DNA of 64,000 nt from Catellatospora sp. KI3 (GTDB taxonomy: Bacteria > Actinomycetota > Actinomycetes > Mycobacteriales > Micromonosporaceae). This document shows positions 8,024 through 16,778 of the stretch, piece after piece. The stretch lies in NCBI RefSeq assembly GCF_029948125.1, contig NZ_JASAMB010000003.1:62001-126000 (forward strand), written 5' to 3'. The position numbers and the translations under genes were made by a program. Every line of letters begins with the position of its first letter. Within the stretch, counting starts at the first letter, position 1. The notes under the pieces are model-generated. The model made no database searches. It was not told the DNA's origin and was given only the letters and a program-made list of their open reading frames with translations.

Positions 8024-9286
8024 TCAGCCGGCCAGGGCCGCCCGCAGCGTGTGGCGGACCTGGCCGACGCGTACCGGGATACGCCGGCGGCGGGCCATCA
8101 GCATCGCGGCGGCGGCGGTGGCCGCCGTCGTGGCCAGGCCCGCGGCGACGAGGGTGGTGCGCGGCCCGGCGAGCTCCGCCAGCAGGCCGAGCAGCGGGGC
8201 TCCGGCCGCGGCCGCCAGCGAGCCGGTCGCGGCGAGCGCGGCCAGGACCCGGCCCCGCAGGGCGGCACTGGTGTCCAGCTGCACGCGGGTGCTGACGGCG
8301 GTGTCGATGAGCACCGCCCCGGCCGCGATCGGCACCAGCGCCAGCGCGAACGACCACAGCTGCGGTGCGAAGCCTGCCAGGACCTGCAGTGCGCTGGTGA
8401 CCAGGGCGGCCCCCACCAGGGTCCGGTAGCCGAGTACGGCCTGGCGGGCGGCCAGCAGTCCGCCGGCCACCGTGCCCGCGGCGAACACGGTGGACAGCAG
8501 CGCGTAGCCGCCTGCCCCGGCGTGCAGCGGTCCGTCGCTCATCGCGGCCATGGTCACCTGGTAGTTGCGGCCGAGGCTGCCCAGCACCAGGGCCAGCGCG
8601 AGCGCGGTCAGCACCATGGGCCGACGGCGCAGGTGCGCCAGCAGGCCGGTGGCGGGCTGGTGCGCGGCCGGGGCGGCGGTCGGCAGGTCGAGCGGGTGCA
8701 GGTCGCGACCGCGGATGGCGGCCACGGCGGCGATGACGAGCAGGAAGCTGACCGCGTTGCCCGCGAACAGCAGCGTCGGGCCCCACGCGGCGACGATGAC
8801 CCCGCCCAGGCTCATGCCGAGGATCCGGCCGCAGGAGCTGACCAGGGAACCCAGGGACAGGGCGTTGGACAGCGCAGCCCGGTCGACGGTCGCGGCGGCA
8901 TACCGGCCCATGACGGGGCCCTCCAGCGCGGTCACCGCCCCGCCCAGCAGGGAGATCGCGTAGACGGCGGGCAGGTCGCGGGTCGAGGGCGTGTACGCGG
9001 TGAACGCCAGCGCGGCGGCGAGCGCGGCATGGGCCGCCTGGGTGGCGACGAGCAGCGGCCGGGCGGGCAGCCGGTCGGCGAGCATGCCGCCCAGACCGCC
9101 GAGGAGCAGTACGGGCAGGGTCTGCAGGGCGACGGTCACGCCCATGCTGGCGGCCGAGCGGGTCGACTGGAGGACGTACCAGTTGACGCCGAGGACCTGC
9201 ATCCAGGTGCCGACGATGGAGACCAGGCAGGCTCCGGTCCAGAGGCGGAACGCGCGGTGACGCAGCGCCGCGAACATGTGCCGCAC
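8024..9286 (-). CDS. Major facilitator superfamily transporter
   Basis: 420 residues with about 12 hydrophobic segments. Near the N-terminus, GGLGGMLADRLPARPLL matches the MFS loop 2-3 motif (GxLaDrxxxR). The closest known style is the EntS/TMS-like drug or siderophore exporter group. It ends 6 bp after the convergent sigma-factor gene. The substrate is unknown. ATG at 9277 is an alternative start. Confidence 0.85.
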   Translation of the reverse strand: MRHMFAALRHRAFRLWTGACLVSIVGTWMQVLGVNWYVLQSTRSAASMGVTVALQTLPVLLLGGLGGMLADRLPARPLLVATQAAHAALAAALAFTAYTPSTRDLPAVYAISLLGGAVTALEGPVMGRYAAATVDRAALSNALSLGSLVSSCGRILGMSLGGVIVAAWGPTLLFAGNAVSFLLVIAAVAAIRGRDLHPLDLPTAAPAAHQPATGLLAHLRRRPMVLTALALALVLGSLGRNYQVTMAAMSDGPLHAGAGGYALLSTVFAAGTVAGGLLAARQAVLGYRTLVGAALVTSALQVLAGFAPQLWSFALALVPIAAGAVLIDTAVSTRVQLDTSAALRGRVLAALAATGSLAAAAGAPLLGLLAELAGPRTTLVAAGLATTAATAAAAMLMARRRRIPVRVGQVRHTLRAALAG

Positions 9287-9385
9287 GACAATGTGCCTTT
9301 CGGGGGTGGATCAGGTCGCCCGTGGGTCGGGGACCTGCCAGTGTGCTGGCAGATGTCGATCAGTGGGTACTTCTGGTGAGCCGCC

Positions 9386-10378
9386 TCACCGCACGGGCCG
9401 CGGCCGCGGCCCGGCGCGCAGCCAGCCGCGCAGCCAGTGCCAGACCGCCAGCGGCGGGATCGCGGCACTGGTCAGCAGCATCGTCGTACGCTCGGCGGCC
9501 GTCGGCGGGCCGGGCGCGATGCGCGCGGCGGCGAACTCGGCCGTGCCCGCGAGCCAGCCGAGCGCGCCGACCGCCGCCGCCAGGCCCGCCGGTCGCCGGG
9601 CCCGCCGGTCGGCGGCGCAGGCCGCGGCGACCAGGGCGCCGACCCCGGCCAGCGTGATCGCGACGTGGCGGGGGCGGCGGCCGGGCGGCACCTGCAGCAG
9701 GCTGCGCCAGTGGCTGCCGTAGAGGCGGTACAGCAGGGCGTCGTCGGCGTTGCCGCGCTGGGTGCGCAGGCTCACCCAGCGGTTCTCGGGCCGTACCGGG
9801 TGGGTGGTCTGCCGGGCCCCGCGTACCAGCCGCCAGCCCGCCGCCCGGACGCGGAAGGCCAGCTCGGCGTCCTCCCGGTACGCGCGCGGGAACCGCTCGT
9901 CGAACCCGCCCACGGCGGCCAGCGCCGAGCGGCGGTACGCCATGTCGGCGGTGATCCAGTGGCTGGTAGACAGCGCGGCGGTGCACCGCTCCCAGTCGGT
10001 GGGGCGCCGGTCCGGCGGCAGCGGCACGCGGATCCGGCCGATGCTGCCGCCGACCGCCCCGGGCAGGCTCAGGTCGGCGCGCAGCGCGTGCCACCAGCCC
10101 GGACCGGGCCGCACGTCGTCGTCGAGGAAGGCGATCCAGTCGTGGCGGGCCGCGCGCCAGCCGACGTTGCGCGCGGCGGCGGGTCCGCGTCCGGGCCCGT
10201 CCAGCACCCGGGTCAGCGCCCGCAGCCGGGCCGGCACGGCCACGTCCACCGGCCGGTCGCGCACCACCAGCAGCTCCACCTCGCCGGGGGCGGCGGTGCC
10301 CAGCTGGCCCGCGAGCACGGCGAGCAGCTCGTCGAGGCTGGCCCGGCCGATGGTCGGGACGACCACGCTGACGTTCAC
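9386..10378 (-). CDS. Family 2 glycosyltransferase with C-terminal membrane helices
   Basis: 330 residues. The GT-A fold begins MNVSVVVPTIGR and contains FLDDDVRPGPGW (DxD metal site) and GGFDERFPRAYREDAELAFR (catalytic ED). Two or three hydrophobic segments end the protein, suggesting a membrane-attached enzyme. Its GTG start overlaps the stop of the carbamoyltransferase gene by 4 bp, so the two are translationally coupled. It probably decorates the heptose-containing glycan made by the divergent operon. Confidence 0.85.
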   Translation of the reverse strand: MNVSVVVPTIGRASLDELLAVLAGQLGTAAPGEVELLVVRDRPVDVAVPARLRALTRVLDGPGRGPAAARNVGWRAARHDWIAFLDDDVRPGPGWWHALRADLSLPGAVGGSIGRIRVPLPPDRRPTDWERCTAALSTSHWITADMAYRRSALAAVGGFDERFPRAYREDAELAFRVRAAGWRLVRGARQTTHPVRPENRWVSLRTQRGNADDALLYRLYGSHWRSLLQVPPGRRPRHVAITLAGVGALVAAACAADRRARRPAGLAAAVGALGWLAGTAEFAAARIAPGPPTAAERTTMLLTSAAIPPLAVWHWLRGWLRAGPRPRPVR

Positions 10379-12030
10379 CGGGGGCTGCCGAAGGCGACCG
10401 GGCGGCGTACGGCGTACGGGCCGAGCACGAGCAGGTCGACCGGGGCGGCCCCGAACAGCTCCATCGCCTGGCGCGGGGTGTCGACCATGGGCTGCCCGGC
10501 GATGTTGAGCGAGGTGTTGACCACCACCGGCAGGCCGGTGCGCCGCTCGAACGCGGTCAGCATCGCCGCCACCCGCGGCTCGACGGCCGGGTCGACGGTC
10601 TGCACCCGGGCGGTGCCGTCGACGTGCACGACCGCCGGGATGCGCTCGCGCCAGTCCGGGCGCACCCGGTGCACGAACAGCATGTACGGGCTGGGCAGCA
10701 TCCCTTCGAAGATGTCGGCGGCCCGGTCCAGCAGCACCATCGGTGCGACCGGCCGGAACTGCTCGCGCCCCTTGATGTCGTTGAGCCGGGCGGTGGTGCC
10801 CGGGTCGCCGGGGTTGGCCAGCAGCGACCGGTGCCCCAGGGCGCGCGGCCCGTACTCGGCGCGGCCGTCGAACCAGGCCACCACGCCATCGGCGGCCAGC
10901 ACCGCGGCGGCCGCCTCGGCGACGCTGGGCGGCCGCTCGTAGGGCAGCCCCGCCCGGAGCAGCTCGGCTTCGAGCTGGTCGTCGGTGAAGCCGCGGCCCA
11001 GGTCGGGGCCGGGCATCGGCTGCGGGGTGTCCTCGTACAGCCGGGCCAGCTGAAGCGCGGCGCCCAGCGCCGTGCCCGCGTCACCGGCGGCGGGCTGGAC
11101 CCAGACGTCGTCGAACGGGCCGTCGGCGGCCAGCCGGGCGTTGGCGACGCAGTTGAGCGCCACCCCGCCCGCCAGCGCCAGCCGGGTCGCCCCGCCGCTG
11201 GCGTCGTACAGCCAGGCGGCCAGGTCCAGCAGCACCTCCTCCAGGCGGTGCTGGACGCTGCACGCCAGGTCGGCGTGGTCGTCGTCCAGCGGGTCGTCCT
11301 CGTGGTGGCGGGCCTTGGCCATGGCGGCCCAGTCGACCGGTTCGGTGCGGAAGCCGCCGTCGGCGGTGGGGTAGACCAGCTCGCGCAGCGCGGGCAGGAA
11401 CCGGGCCCGGCCGTAGGAGGCCAGCGCCATCACCTTGTACTCGTCGCAGGAGCGCAGGAAGCCCAGGTGCGCGGTCAGGTCCTCGTAAAGCAGGCCGAGC
11501 GAGTGCGGCAGGGTCTGGCCGTACAGGGGTCGCAGCAGGCCGTCGCGGTAGACGCCGGACAGGTGGCTGGTGGCCTCGCCGCGCCCGTCCAGGACCAGCA
11601 CGGCGGTGTCGCCGCCGACCGGCGCCGCCAGGGCCGCCGAGGCGGCGTGGGCGACGTGGTGCGGCACGAACCGGACGGCGCTCGGGTCGAGGCCGGGCAG
11701 CTCCTCGGCCAGGAACGAGGGCGCCCGGCGGGCGTAGTCCTGGCGCAGCCAGTCCCACGGGTCGTCCAGGCCGACCTCCTCGGCGGGGTGGCACAGGCCG
11801 GGGTCGAAGGAGTAGCCGACCGCGTCGAGGTCGGCGGGGGTCAGCCCGGCTTCGGCCAGGCACCACCGGGCGGACTGGGCGGGCAGCTCCCACGCCGAGA
11901 ACGGCACCGGCCGCTTGCCGTGCTTGCGGCGGCTGAACCGCTCCTCCTCGGCGGCCGCGACGGTGCGGCCGTCGACGACCAGGGCCGCCGCCGGGTCATG
12001 GAACACCGCGTTGATACCGAGCACCTTCAT
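10375..12030 (-). CDS. NodU/CmcH-type O-carbamoyltransferase
   Basis: 551 residues from the ATG at 12030 (MKVLGINAVFHDPAAALV). The N-terminal domain has EEERFSRRKHGKRP and HHVAHAASAA, the Kae1-like carbamoyl-adenylate site. The C-terminal YrdC-like part has GRAEYGPRALGHRSLLANP, FRPVAPMVL and NTSLNIAGQPMVDTP. Family members move carbamoyl from carbamoyl phosphate to a hydroxyl of a sugar or antibiotic. Lying beside ADP-heptose genes, a carbamoylated heptose is the natural guess. It is divergent from the GmhB-GT9 fusion gene. Confidence 0.88.
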   Translation of the reverse strand: MKVLGINAVFHDPAAALVVDGRTVAAAEEERFSRRKHGKRPVPFSAWELPAQSARWCLAEAGLTPADLDAVGYSFDPGLCHPAEEVGLDDPWDWLRQDYARRAPSFLAEELPGLDPSAVRFVPHHVAHAASAALAAPVGGDTAVLVLDGRGEATSHLSGVYRDGLLRPLYGQTLPHSLGLLYEDLTAHLGFLRSCDEYKVMALASYGRARFLPALRELVYPTADGGFRTEPVDWAAMAKARHHEDDPLDDDHADLACSVQHRLEEVLLDLAAWLYDASGGATRLALAGGVALNCVANARLAADGPFDDVWVQPAAGDAGTALGAALQLARLYEDTPQPMPGPDLGRGFTDDQLEAELLRAGLPYERPPSVAEAAAAVLAADGVVAWFDGRAEYGPRALGHRSLLANPGDPGTTARLNDIKGREQFRPVAPMVLLDRAADIFEGMLPSPYMLFVHRVRPDWRERIPAVVHVDGTARVQTVDPAVEPRVAAMLTAFERRTGLPVVVNTSLNIAGQPMVDTPRQAMELFGAAPVDLLVLGPYAVRRPVAFGSPR

Positions 12031-12069
12031 GCGGGCGGCAGTTCCCGGGCCCCAGCGGTTCAAAACGGT

Positions 12070-12142
12070 GCAATCTCCTCGCTGGAGATTTCTATCCTGG
12101 CCGGAGATTGCCCACTGCGCAGTAACAAGCACTGAAATCTCC
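12070..12142. promoter_or_regulatory. Cluster of four GGAGATT(G/T)C half-sites between divergent operons
   Basis: Minus-strand copy at 12070-12078, plus copies at 12084-12092 and 12103-12111, minus copy at 12134-12142. The first two form an inverted pair with a 5-nt gap, the last two an inverted pair with a 22-nt gap. They lie in a less GC-rich intergenic region between the carbamoyltransferase start (12030) and the GmhB-GT9 start (12198). This looks like an operator for an unidentified regulator controlling both directions. Confidence 0.5.
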
Positions 12143-12163
12143 TTTTCGCTGCGTTTGAGTACG

Positions 12164-12188
12164 GTTTGCCGGGCGAGGGATCGGGTAC
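12164..12188 (+). promoter_or_regulatory. SigB/F-like promoter for the heptose operon, giving a leaderless mRNA
   Basis: GTTT (12164-12167), 15 nt, GGGTAC (12183-12188). The GTG start at 12198 is only 10 nt beyond the -10 element and no ribosome site is visible, so transcription would begin at or next to the start codon. Confidence 0.45.
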
Positions 12189-12197
12189 CGAGCCCAG

Positions 12198-13760
12198 GTG
12201 CTTCCCGAGACTCCGTCCGCAGGGCTCTTCGACGCGGTCCTGTTCGACCGCGACGACACCCTGATCCGCGACGTCCCCGGCATCAGCGACCCGGACCTGG
12301 TCGAGCCGATGCCGGGAGCCCGCGCCGCCCTCGACGCGCTGCGCGCGGCCGGGCTGCGCCTGGGGGTGGTCACCAACCAGGCGGCCGTCGGCCGAGGCCA
12401 GACCAGCGCCGCCGCCCTGGGCGCCGTCAACGACCGGGTGGAGCGGCTGCTCGGGCCCTTCGACAGCTGGCGCGTCTGCTGCCACGTCCCCGCCGACCGG
12501 TGCGGCTGCCGCAAACCCGCCCCCGGGCTGGTCCGAGCCGCCGCCCGCGACCTCGGCGTGGCGACCGTCCGCTGCGTCGTGGTCGGCGACATCGGCTCCG
12601 ACCTGCGCGCCGCCGCGGCCGCGGGCGCCACCGGCCTGCTGGTGCCGACCGCCCGCACCCGTCCTGACGAGACAGCCGCCGCCTCGTACGCCGTGCCCGA
12701 CCTGGCGGCGGCCGCGGCGTGGATCCTGGCCCGGCAGGCGGCCGCCCGCGTCGCCGACCGCGACGACCAGCCGGGCCACGTCCTGGCGGTGCGGTCCGAC
12801 TCCGCCGGCGACGTGCTGCTGACCGGCCCGGCCCTGCGCGCCCTGGCGGCCGGCTCCCGTTCGCTGTCGCTGCTCACCGGCCCGCGCGGCACCGCCGCCG
12901 GACGCCTGCTGCCCGGCGTCGACCGGCTCGCCGAATGGCCTACGCCGTGGATCGACCGCGATCCCGCCCCGGTGACCGGCGACGCCGTCGACCGTCTGCT
13001 CCGGACGGTACGCGACTGGAGCATCGACGAAGCGGTGGTGTTCACCTCCTACCACCAGTCGCCGCTGCCCTACGCGCTGCTGCTGCGGCTGGCCGGCGTC
13101 GGCCGCGTCAGCGCGATCTGCGAGGACTACCCGGGTGCGCTGCTGGACGTGCGCCACCACGTGCCCGACGACCTGCCCGAACCGCACCGCGCCCGGTCGC
13201 TCGCGGCCGCAGCCGGCTTCCCGGTGCCCGCCGACGATGACGGCCGTCTGCGGGTGTCCATCCCGCCAGCGCGGCGCACCGGCCGGGTCGTGGTGCACCC
13301 CGGTGCGAGCGCGTCCGCGCGCGGCATCCCGACGAAGGTCGCCGTGGACCTGGTCCGGGCGCTGGCTCGCACCGGCCGGCAGGTCGTCGTCACCGGCGGG
13401 CCCGCCGAACGCGACCTCACCGCCGAGGTCGCCGGGCACGCCGGAGTCGACCTGGGCGGCCGCACCGACCTGGCCGCGCTGGGCCGGCTGCTGGCCGCCT
13501 CGGCCTGCCTGGTCAGCGGCAACACCGGCCCGGCGCACCTGGCCGCGGCCGTCGGCACGCCGGTGGTCAGCCTGTACGCCCCGACCGTGCCGTTCGCCCG
13601 CTGGGGCCCGTACGGCGTGCCGCACGTGCGGCTGGGCGACCCGGCCGCGCCGTGCCGCGACTCCCGGGCCGTGGCCTGCACGCTGCCCGGCCACCCGTGC
13701 CTGTCCGAGGTGGACGCCGCCGACGTCGTCGCCGCCGTGGAACTGCTGACCGGGGAGTAG
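12198..13760 (+). CDS. HAD-family heptose bisphosphate phosphatase (GmhB-like) fused to a GT9 heptosyltransferase-like domain
   Basis: 520 residues. Residues about 12-185 are HAD-IIIA: motif I FDRDDTLI, motif II VVTNQA, a zinc-loop CHVPADRCGCRKP and motif III-IV GDIGSDLRAAAAAG, as in D-glycero-D-manno-heptose 1,7-bisphosphate 7-phosphatase. Residues about 195-520 are GT9: RSDSAGDVLLTGPALRAL at the start, HPGASASAR, and SGNTGPAHLAAAVGTPVVSLY near the end. The fusion joins sugar-phosphate processing with transfer. First gene of a seven-domain, tightly overlapping operon up to 18447. GTG start with no evident ribosome site. Confidence 0.88.
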   Translation: MLPETPSAGLFDAVLFDRDDTLIRDVPGISDPDLVEPMPGARAALDALRAAGLRLGVVTNQAAVGRGQTSAAALGAVNDRVERLLGPFDSWRVCCHVPADRCGCRKPAPGLVRAAARDLGVATVRCVVVGDIGSDLRAAAAAGATGLLVPTARTRPDETAAASYAVPDLAAAAAWILARQAAARVADRDDQPGHVLAVRSDSAGDVLLTGPALRALAAGSRSLSLLTGPRGTAAGRLLPGVDRLAEWPTPWIDRDPAPVTGDAVDRLLRTVRDWSIDEAVVFTSYHQSPLPYALLLRLAGVGRVSAICEDYPGALLDVRHHVPDDLPEPHRARSLAAAAGFPVPADDDGRLRVSIPPARRTGRVVVHPGASASARGIPTKVAVDLVRALARTGRQVVVTGGPAERDLTAEVAGHAGVDLGGRTDLAALGRLLAASACLVSGNTGPAHLAAAVGTPVVSLYAPTVPFARWGPYGVPHVRLGDPAAPCRDSRAVACTLPGHPCLSEVDAADVVAAVELLTGE

Positions 13761-13762
13761 CC

Positions 13763-14734
13763 GTGAACATCCTGCTCTGGCACGTGCACGCCGCCTGGAC
13801 CACCGCGTTCGTCCAGGGCCCGCACACGTACCTGCTGCCCACCACCCGCGAACGCGGCCCGTACGGCCGCGGGCGGGCGCGCACCTACCCGTGGCCGCCG
13901 TCCTGTGTGGAGGTCACCCCGGACGAGCTGGCCACCGCCGAGGTCGACCTGATCGTGCTGCAGCGGCCCGAGGAGTGGCAGCTGGCGGCCCGCTGGCTGC
14001 GCCGCGAACCCGGCCGCGACGTGCCCGTGGTCTACGTCGAGCACAACACCCCGCGCCGGGACGTCCCCGACAGCCGCCACCCGATGGCCGACCGCGACGA
14101 CGTGACCCTGGTGCACGTCACGCACTTCAACGACCTGTTCTGGCAGGCGGGCGCCACCCGCACCGTCGTCGTCGAGCACGGCATCCCGGTCCCGGCGGTG
14201 TCCTACACCGGCGAGCTGGCCCGCATCGCGGTCGCGGTCAACGAACCGCTGCGCCGCGGCCGGGTCGCCGGCACCGACCTGCTGCCCCGCTTCAGCGAGG
14301 CGGCCGGGCTGGACGTCTACGGCATCGGCGCCGGCGCCCTGCGCTGGGACGTCCCACCCGGCACCGGCCTGTACGACGACCCGCCGCAGCCCGAACTGCA
14401 CCGCCAGCTGGCCCGCCACCGGGTGTACCTGCACCCGTTCCGGTGGACCTCGCTGGGGCTCAGCCTGCTGGAGGCGATGATGATCGGCGCGCCGGTGGTG
14501 GCGCTGGCCACCACCGAGGCGGTCGAGGCGGTCCCGTCCCACGCCGGTGTCCTGTCGACCAGGGTCGACACCCTGGTCGAGGCGGTGCAGTGGCTCATCG
14601 CCGACCCGCAGACCGCCACCGAACTGGGGGCGCGCGGCCGTGCCGCGGTCAGCGCCCGCTACGGCCTGGACCGTTTCACATCCGCCTGGGAGCGGCTGTT
14701 CAGGGAGGTCATCCCATGTATGTCGCACCGATAG
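13763..14734 (+). CDS. GT4-like glycosyltransferase
   Basis: 323 residues from the GTG at 13763, 2 bp after the previous stop. The C-terminal half shows YLHPFRWTSLGLSLLEAMMIGAPVVAL, the GT-B donor-site signature (E-x7-E-like), followed by ARGRAAVSARYGLDRF. The N-terminal half is less conserved and contains VYVEHNTPRRDVPDSRHP. It overlaps the GmhA gene by 19 bp. The likely role is transfer of a sugar onto the heptose glycan. Confidence 0.8.
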   Translation: MNILLWHVHAAWTTAFVQGPHTYLLPTTRERGPYGRGRARTYPWPPSCVEVTPDELATAEVDLIVLQRPEEWQLAARWLRREPGRDVPVVYVEHNTPRRDVPDSRHPMADRDDVTLVHVTHFNDLFWQAGATRTVVVEHGIPVPAVSYTGELARIAVAVNEPLRRGRVAGTDLLPRFSEAAGLDVYGIGAGALRWDVPPGTGLYDDPPQPELHRQLARHRVYLHPFRWTSLGLSLLEAMMIGAPVVALATTEAVEAVPSHAGVLSTRVDTLVEAVQWLIADPQTATELGARGRAAVSARYGLDRFTSAWERLFREVIPCMSHR

Positions 14735-15351
14735 ACCAGACGCTGCTCACCGGCCATCTGCGCAAGCTGGCCCAGACCGCCGCGACGTTCGAGGCCCAGG
14801 CGGCCAAACTCTCCCGCTGGGGCAACCTGCTCGCCCGCACCCTGCTCGGCGGCGGTCGGCTGCTGGTGGCCGGCAACGGCGGCAGCGCCGCGCAGGCCCA
14901 GCACCTGGCCGCCGAGTTCGTCGGCAAGCTCGACGGCGACCGGATGCCGCTGTCGGCGATCGCGCTGACCGCCGACAGCTGCGGCGTCACCGCCATCGCC
15001 AACGACTACGGCTACCCGGCCGTGTTCGCGCGGCAGGTCCGCGCGCACGGCCGGGAGGGCGACGTGCTGCTGCTCATCTCCACCAGCGGCCGCAGCGAGA
15101 ACCTGCTGTCGGCCGCCGACGCGGCCCGCGCGACGGGGCTGCGGGTCTGGGGGTTCACCGGCGACCTGCCCAACCCGCTGGCGCAGCGCTGCACCGACGT
15201 GGTGGCCGTGCCGAGCCGCGATACCCAGATCATCCAGGAGCTGCAGCTGGCGGCCGGGCACGTGCTGTGCGCGTACGCCGACGCGGCGCTGCCGCGGGCC
15301 CGGGGCGAGCTCCGGCTGCTGCGCGTGCCCGAGCCGCAGGAGGTGGCGTGA
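14716..15351 (+). CDS. gmhA: Sedoheptulose-7-phosphate isomerase (GmhA-like SIS domain)
   Basis: 211 residues. SIS fold with AGNGGSAAQAQHLAAEFVGK (phosphosugar and zinc region), STSGRSENLL, and DTQIIQELQLAAGH, matching GmhA, which converts sedoheptulose 7-phosphate to D-glycero-D-manno-heptose 7-phosphate. Translation is coupled to both neighbours: it starts inside the previous gene and its TGA overlaps the next ATG. Confidence 0.88.
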   Translation: MYVAPIDQTLLTGHLRKLAQTAATFEAQAAKLSRWGNLLARTLLGGGRLLVAGNGGSAAQAQHLAAEFVGKLDGDRMPLSAIALTADSCGVTAIANDYGYPAVFARQVRAHGREGDVLLLISTSGRSENLLSAADAARATGLRVWGFTGDLPNPLAQRCTDVVAVPSRDTQIIQELQLAAGHVLCAYADAALPRARGELRLLRVPEPQEVA

Positions 15352-16778
15352 TGGGCGCACCGCTGGTCGTCGTCGGCGACTCGCTGCTCGACGTGGACGT
15401 CTCCGGGCAGGTCGACCGGGTCTGCCCCGACGCGCCCGTGCCCGTCTTCGAGGCGGGTGTGGGCACACCCCGGCCCGGCGGGGCCGCGCTGGCCGCGACG
15501 CTGCTGGCGCTGAGCGGGCACCAGGTGCGGCTGGTGACCGCGATCGGCCCCGACGAGGCCGGCCGGCGGCTGCGCGACCTGCTGCGCGCCGCCGGGGTCG
15601 GGGTGCTGCTGCTGCCGTACGACGGCGGCACGCCCGAGAAGATCCGGCTGATCACCGACCGGCAGGTGGTGCTGCGCCTGGACCGCGGCTGCCGGGTGCA
15701 TCCCGTCGGGGCACCGGGCGGGGCGGCGCTGGTCGCGCTGGCCGAGGCCCCGGCGATCCTGGTCAGCGACTACGGCCGGGGCGTGGCCGCGCACAACGAG
15801 GTACGCCGCGCCCTGACCACGGCGGCCTCCAGCCGCCCCGTGGTGTGGGACCCGCACCCGCGCGGGCCCGGCCCGGTGCACGGGCTGCGCCTGGTCACCC
15901 CGAACGAACGCGAGCTGCCGGTGGCCGACCAGCCGTCGGTGCACGCCGACCGCCTCGGGGCGGTCGCGCGCCGCGCCGCCGGGGCCCGCCTGCTGTGGCG
16001 GGCCGGTGCGGTGGCGGTGACGCTGGGCGCGCAGGGCGCGCTGGTGTGCGACGGCAGCCCCGCCCCGCTGATGGTGGCCTCGCCGCTGCACGCCGACGGC
16101 GACGCCTGCGGCGCGGGCGACCGCTTCGCCGGGGTCGCCGCCGCGCTGCTGGGCGAGGGGGCCCTGGTCTCCGAGGCGGTCGCGGCCGGAGTCGAGGCGG
16201 CGTCGCGGTTCGTCGCCACCGGCGGCGTGCAGCGCTACGAGCAGCGCGCGGGCCTGCCCGGTCTGGCGCCGGTCGGTCTGGACGCGGCCCTGGCCGCGGT
16301 CGAGCGGGTGCGGGCCGCGGGCGGCCGGGTGGTCGCCACCGGCGGCTGCTTCGACCTGCTGCACCCGGGGCACGTGGCGACGCTGCGCGCCGCCCGGCAG
16401 CTCGGCGACTGCCTGGTCGTCTGCGTCAACTCCGACGACAGCGTACGGCGGCTCAAGGGCGACGGGCGGCCGGTCGTGCACGAGCACGACCGCGCCCAGA
16501 CCCTGGCCGCGCTGAGCTGCGTCGACGCCGTCGTCGTGTTCGGCGAGTCCAGCCCCGTCGAGGTACTGGGCCGACTGCGGCCGGACGTGTGGGTCAAGGG
16601 CGGCGACTACAACCTGGAGCACCCGCGACCCGGGCAGGCGATGCCCGAGGCGGACCGGGTCCGCGACTGGGGCGGGCAGTGCGTGCTCGTGCCGTACGTC
16701 GCCGGGCACTCCACCACGCAGCTCATCCGCAGCGCGCGCCGAGCCGGGCGCGACGCCGAGCAGAGGAGTCCACGATGA
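15351..16778 (+). CDS. hldE: Bifunctional heptose 7-phosphate kinase / heptose 1-phosphate adenylyltransferase (HldE-like)
   Basis: 475 residues. Residues about 1-310 form a PfkB/ribokinase-like kinase ending in DGDACGAGDRFAG (catalytic Asp, anion hole). Residues about 320-465 form a nucleotidyltransferase with TGGCFDLLHPGHVATLRAAR (HxGH) and VNSDDSVRRLKGDGRPV. Together they make ADP-heptose. Starts by TGATG overlap with gmhA and ends in ATGA overlap with the SDR gene. Confidence 0.9.
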   Translation: MGAPLVVVGDSLLDVDVSGQVDRVCPDAPVPVFEAGVGTPRPGGAALAATLLALSGHQVRLVTAIGPDEAGRRLRDLLRAAGVGVLLLPYDGGTPEKIRLITDRQVVLRLDRGCRVHPVGAPGGAALVALAEAPAILVSDYGRGVAAHNEVRRALTTAASSRPVVWDPHPRGPGPVHGLRLVTPNERELPVADQPSVHADRLGAVARRAAGARLLWRAGAVAVTLGAQGALVCDGSPAPLMVASPLHADGDACGAGDRFAGVAAALLGEGALVSEAVAAGVEAASRFVATGGVQRYEQRAGLPGLAPVGLDAALAAVERVRAAGGRVVATGGCFDLLHPGHVATLRAARQLGDCLVVCVNSDDSVRRLKGDGRPVVHEHDRAQTLAALSCVDAVVVFGESSPVEVLGRLRPDVWVKGGDYNLEHPRPGQAMPEADRVRDWGGQCVLVPYVAGHSTTQLIRSARRAGRDAEQRSPR

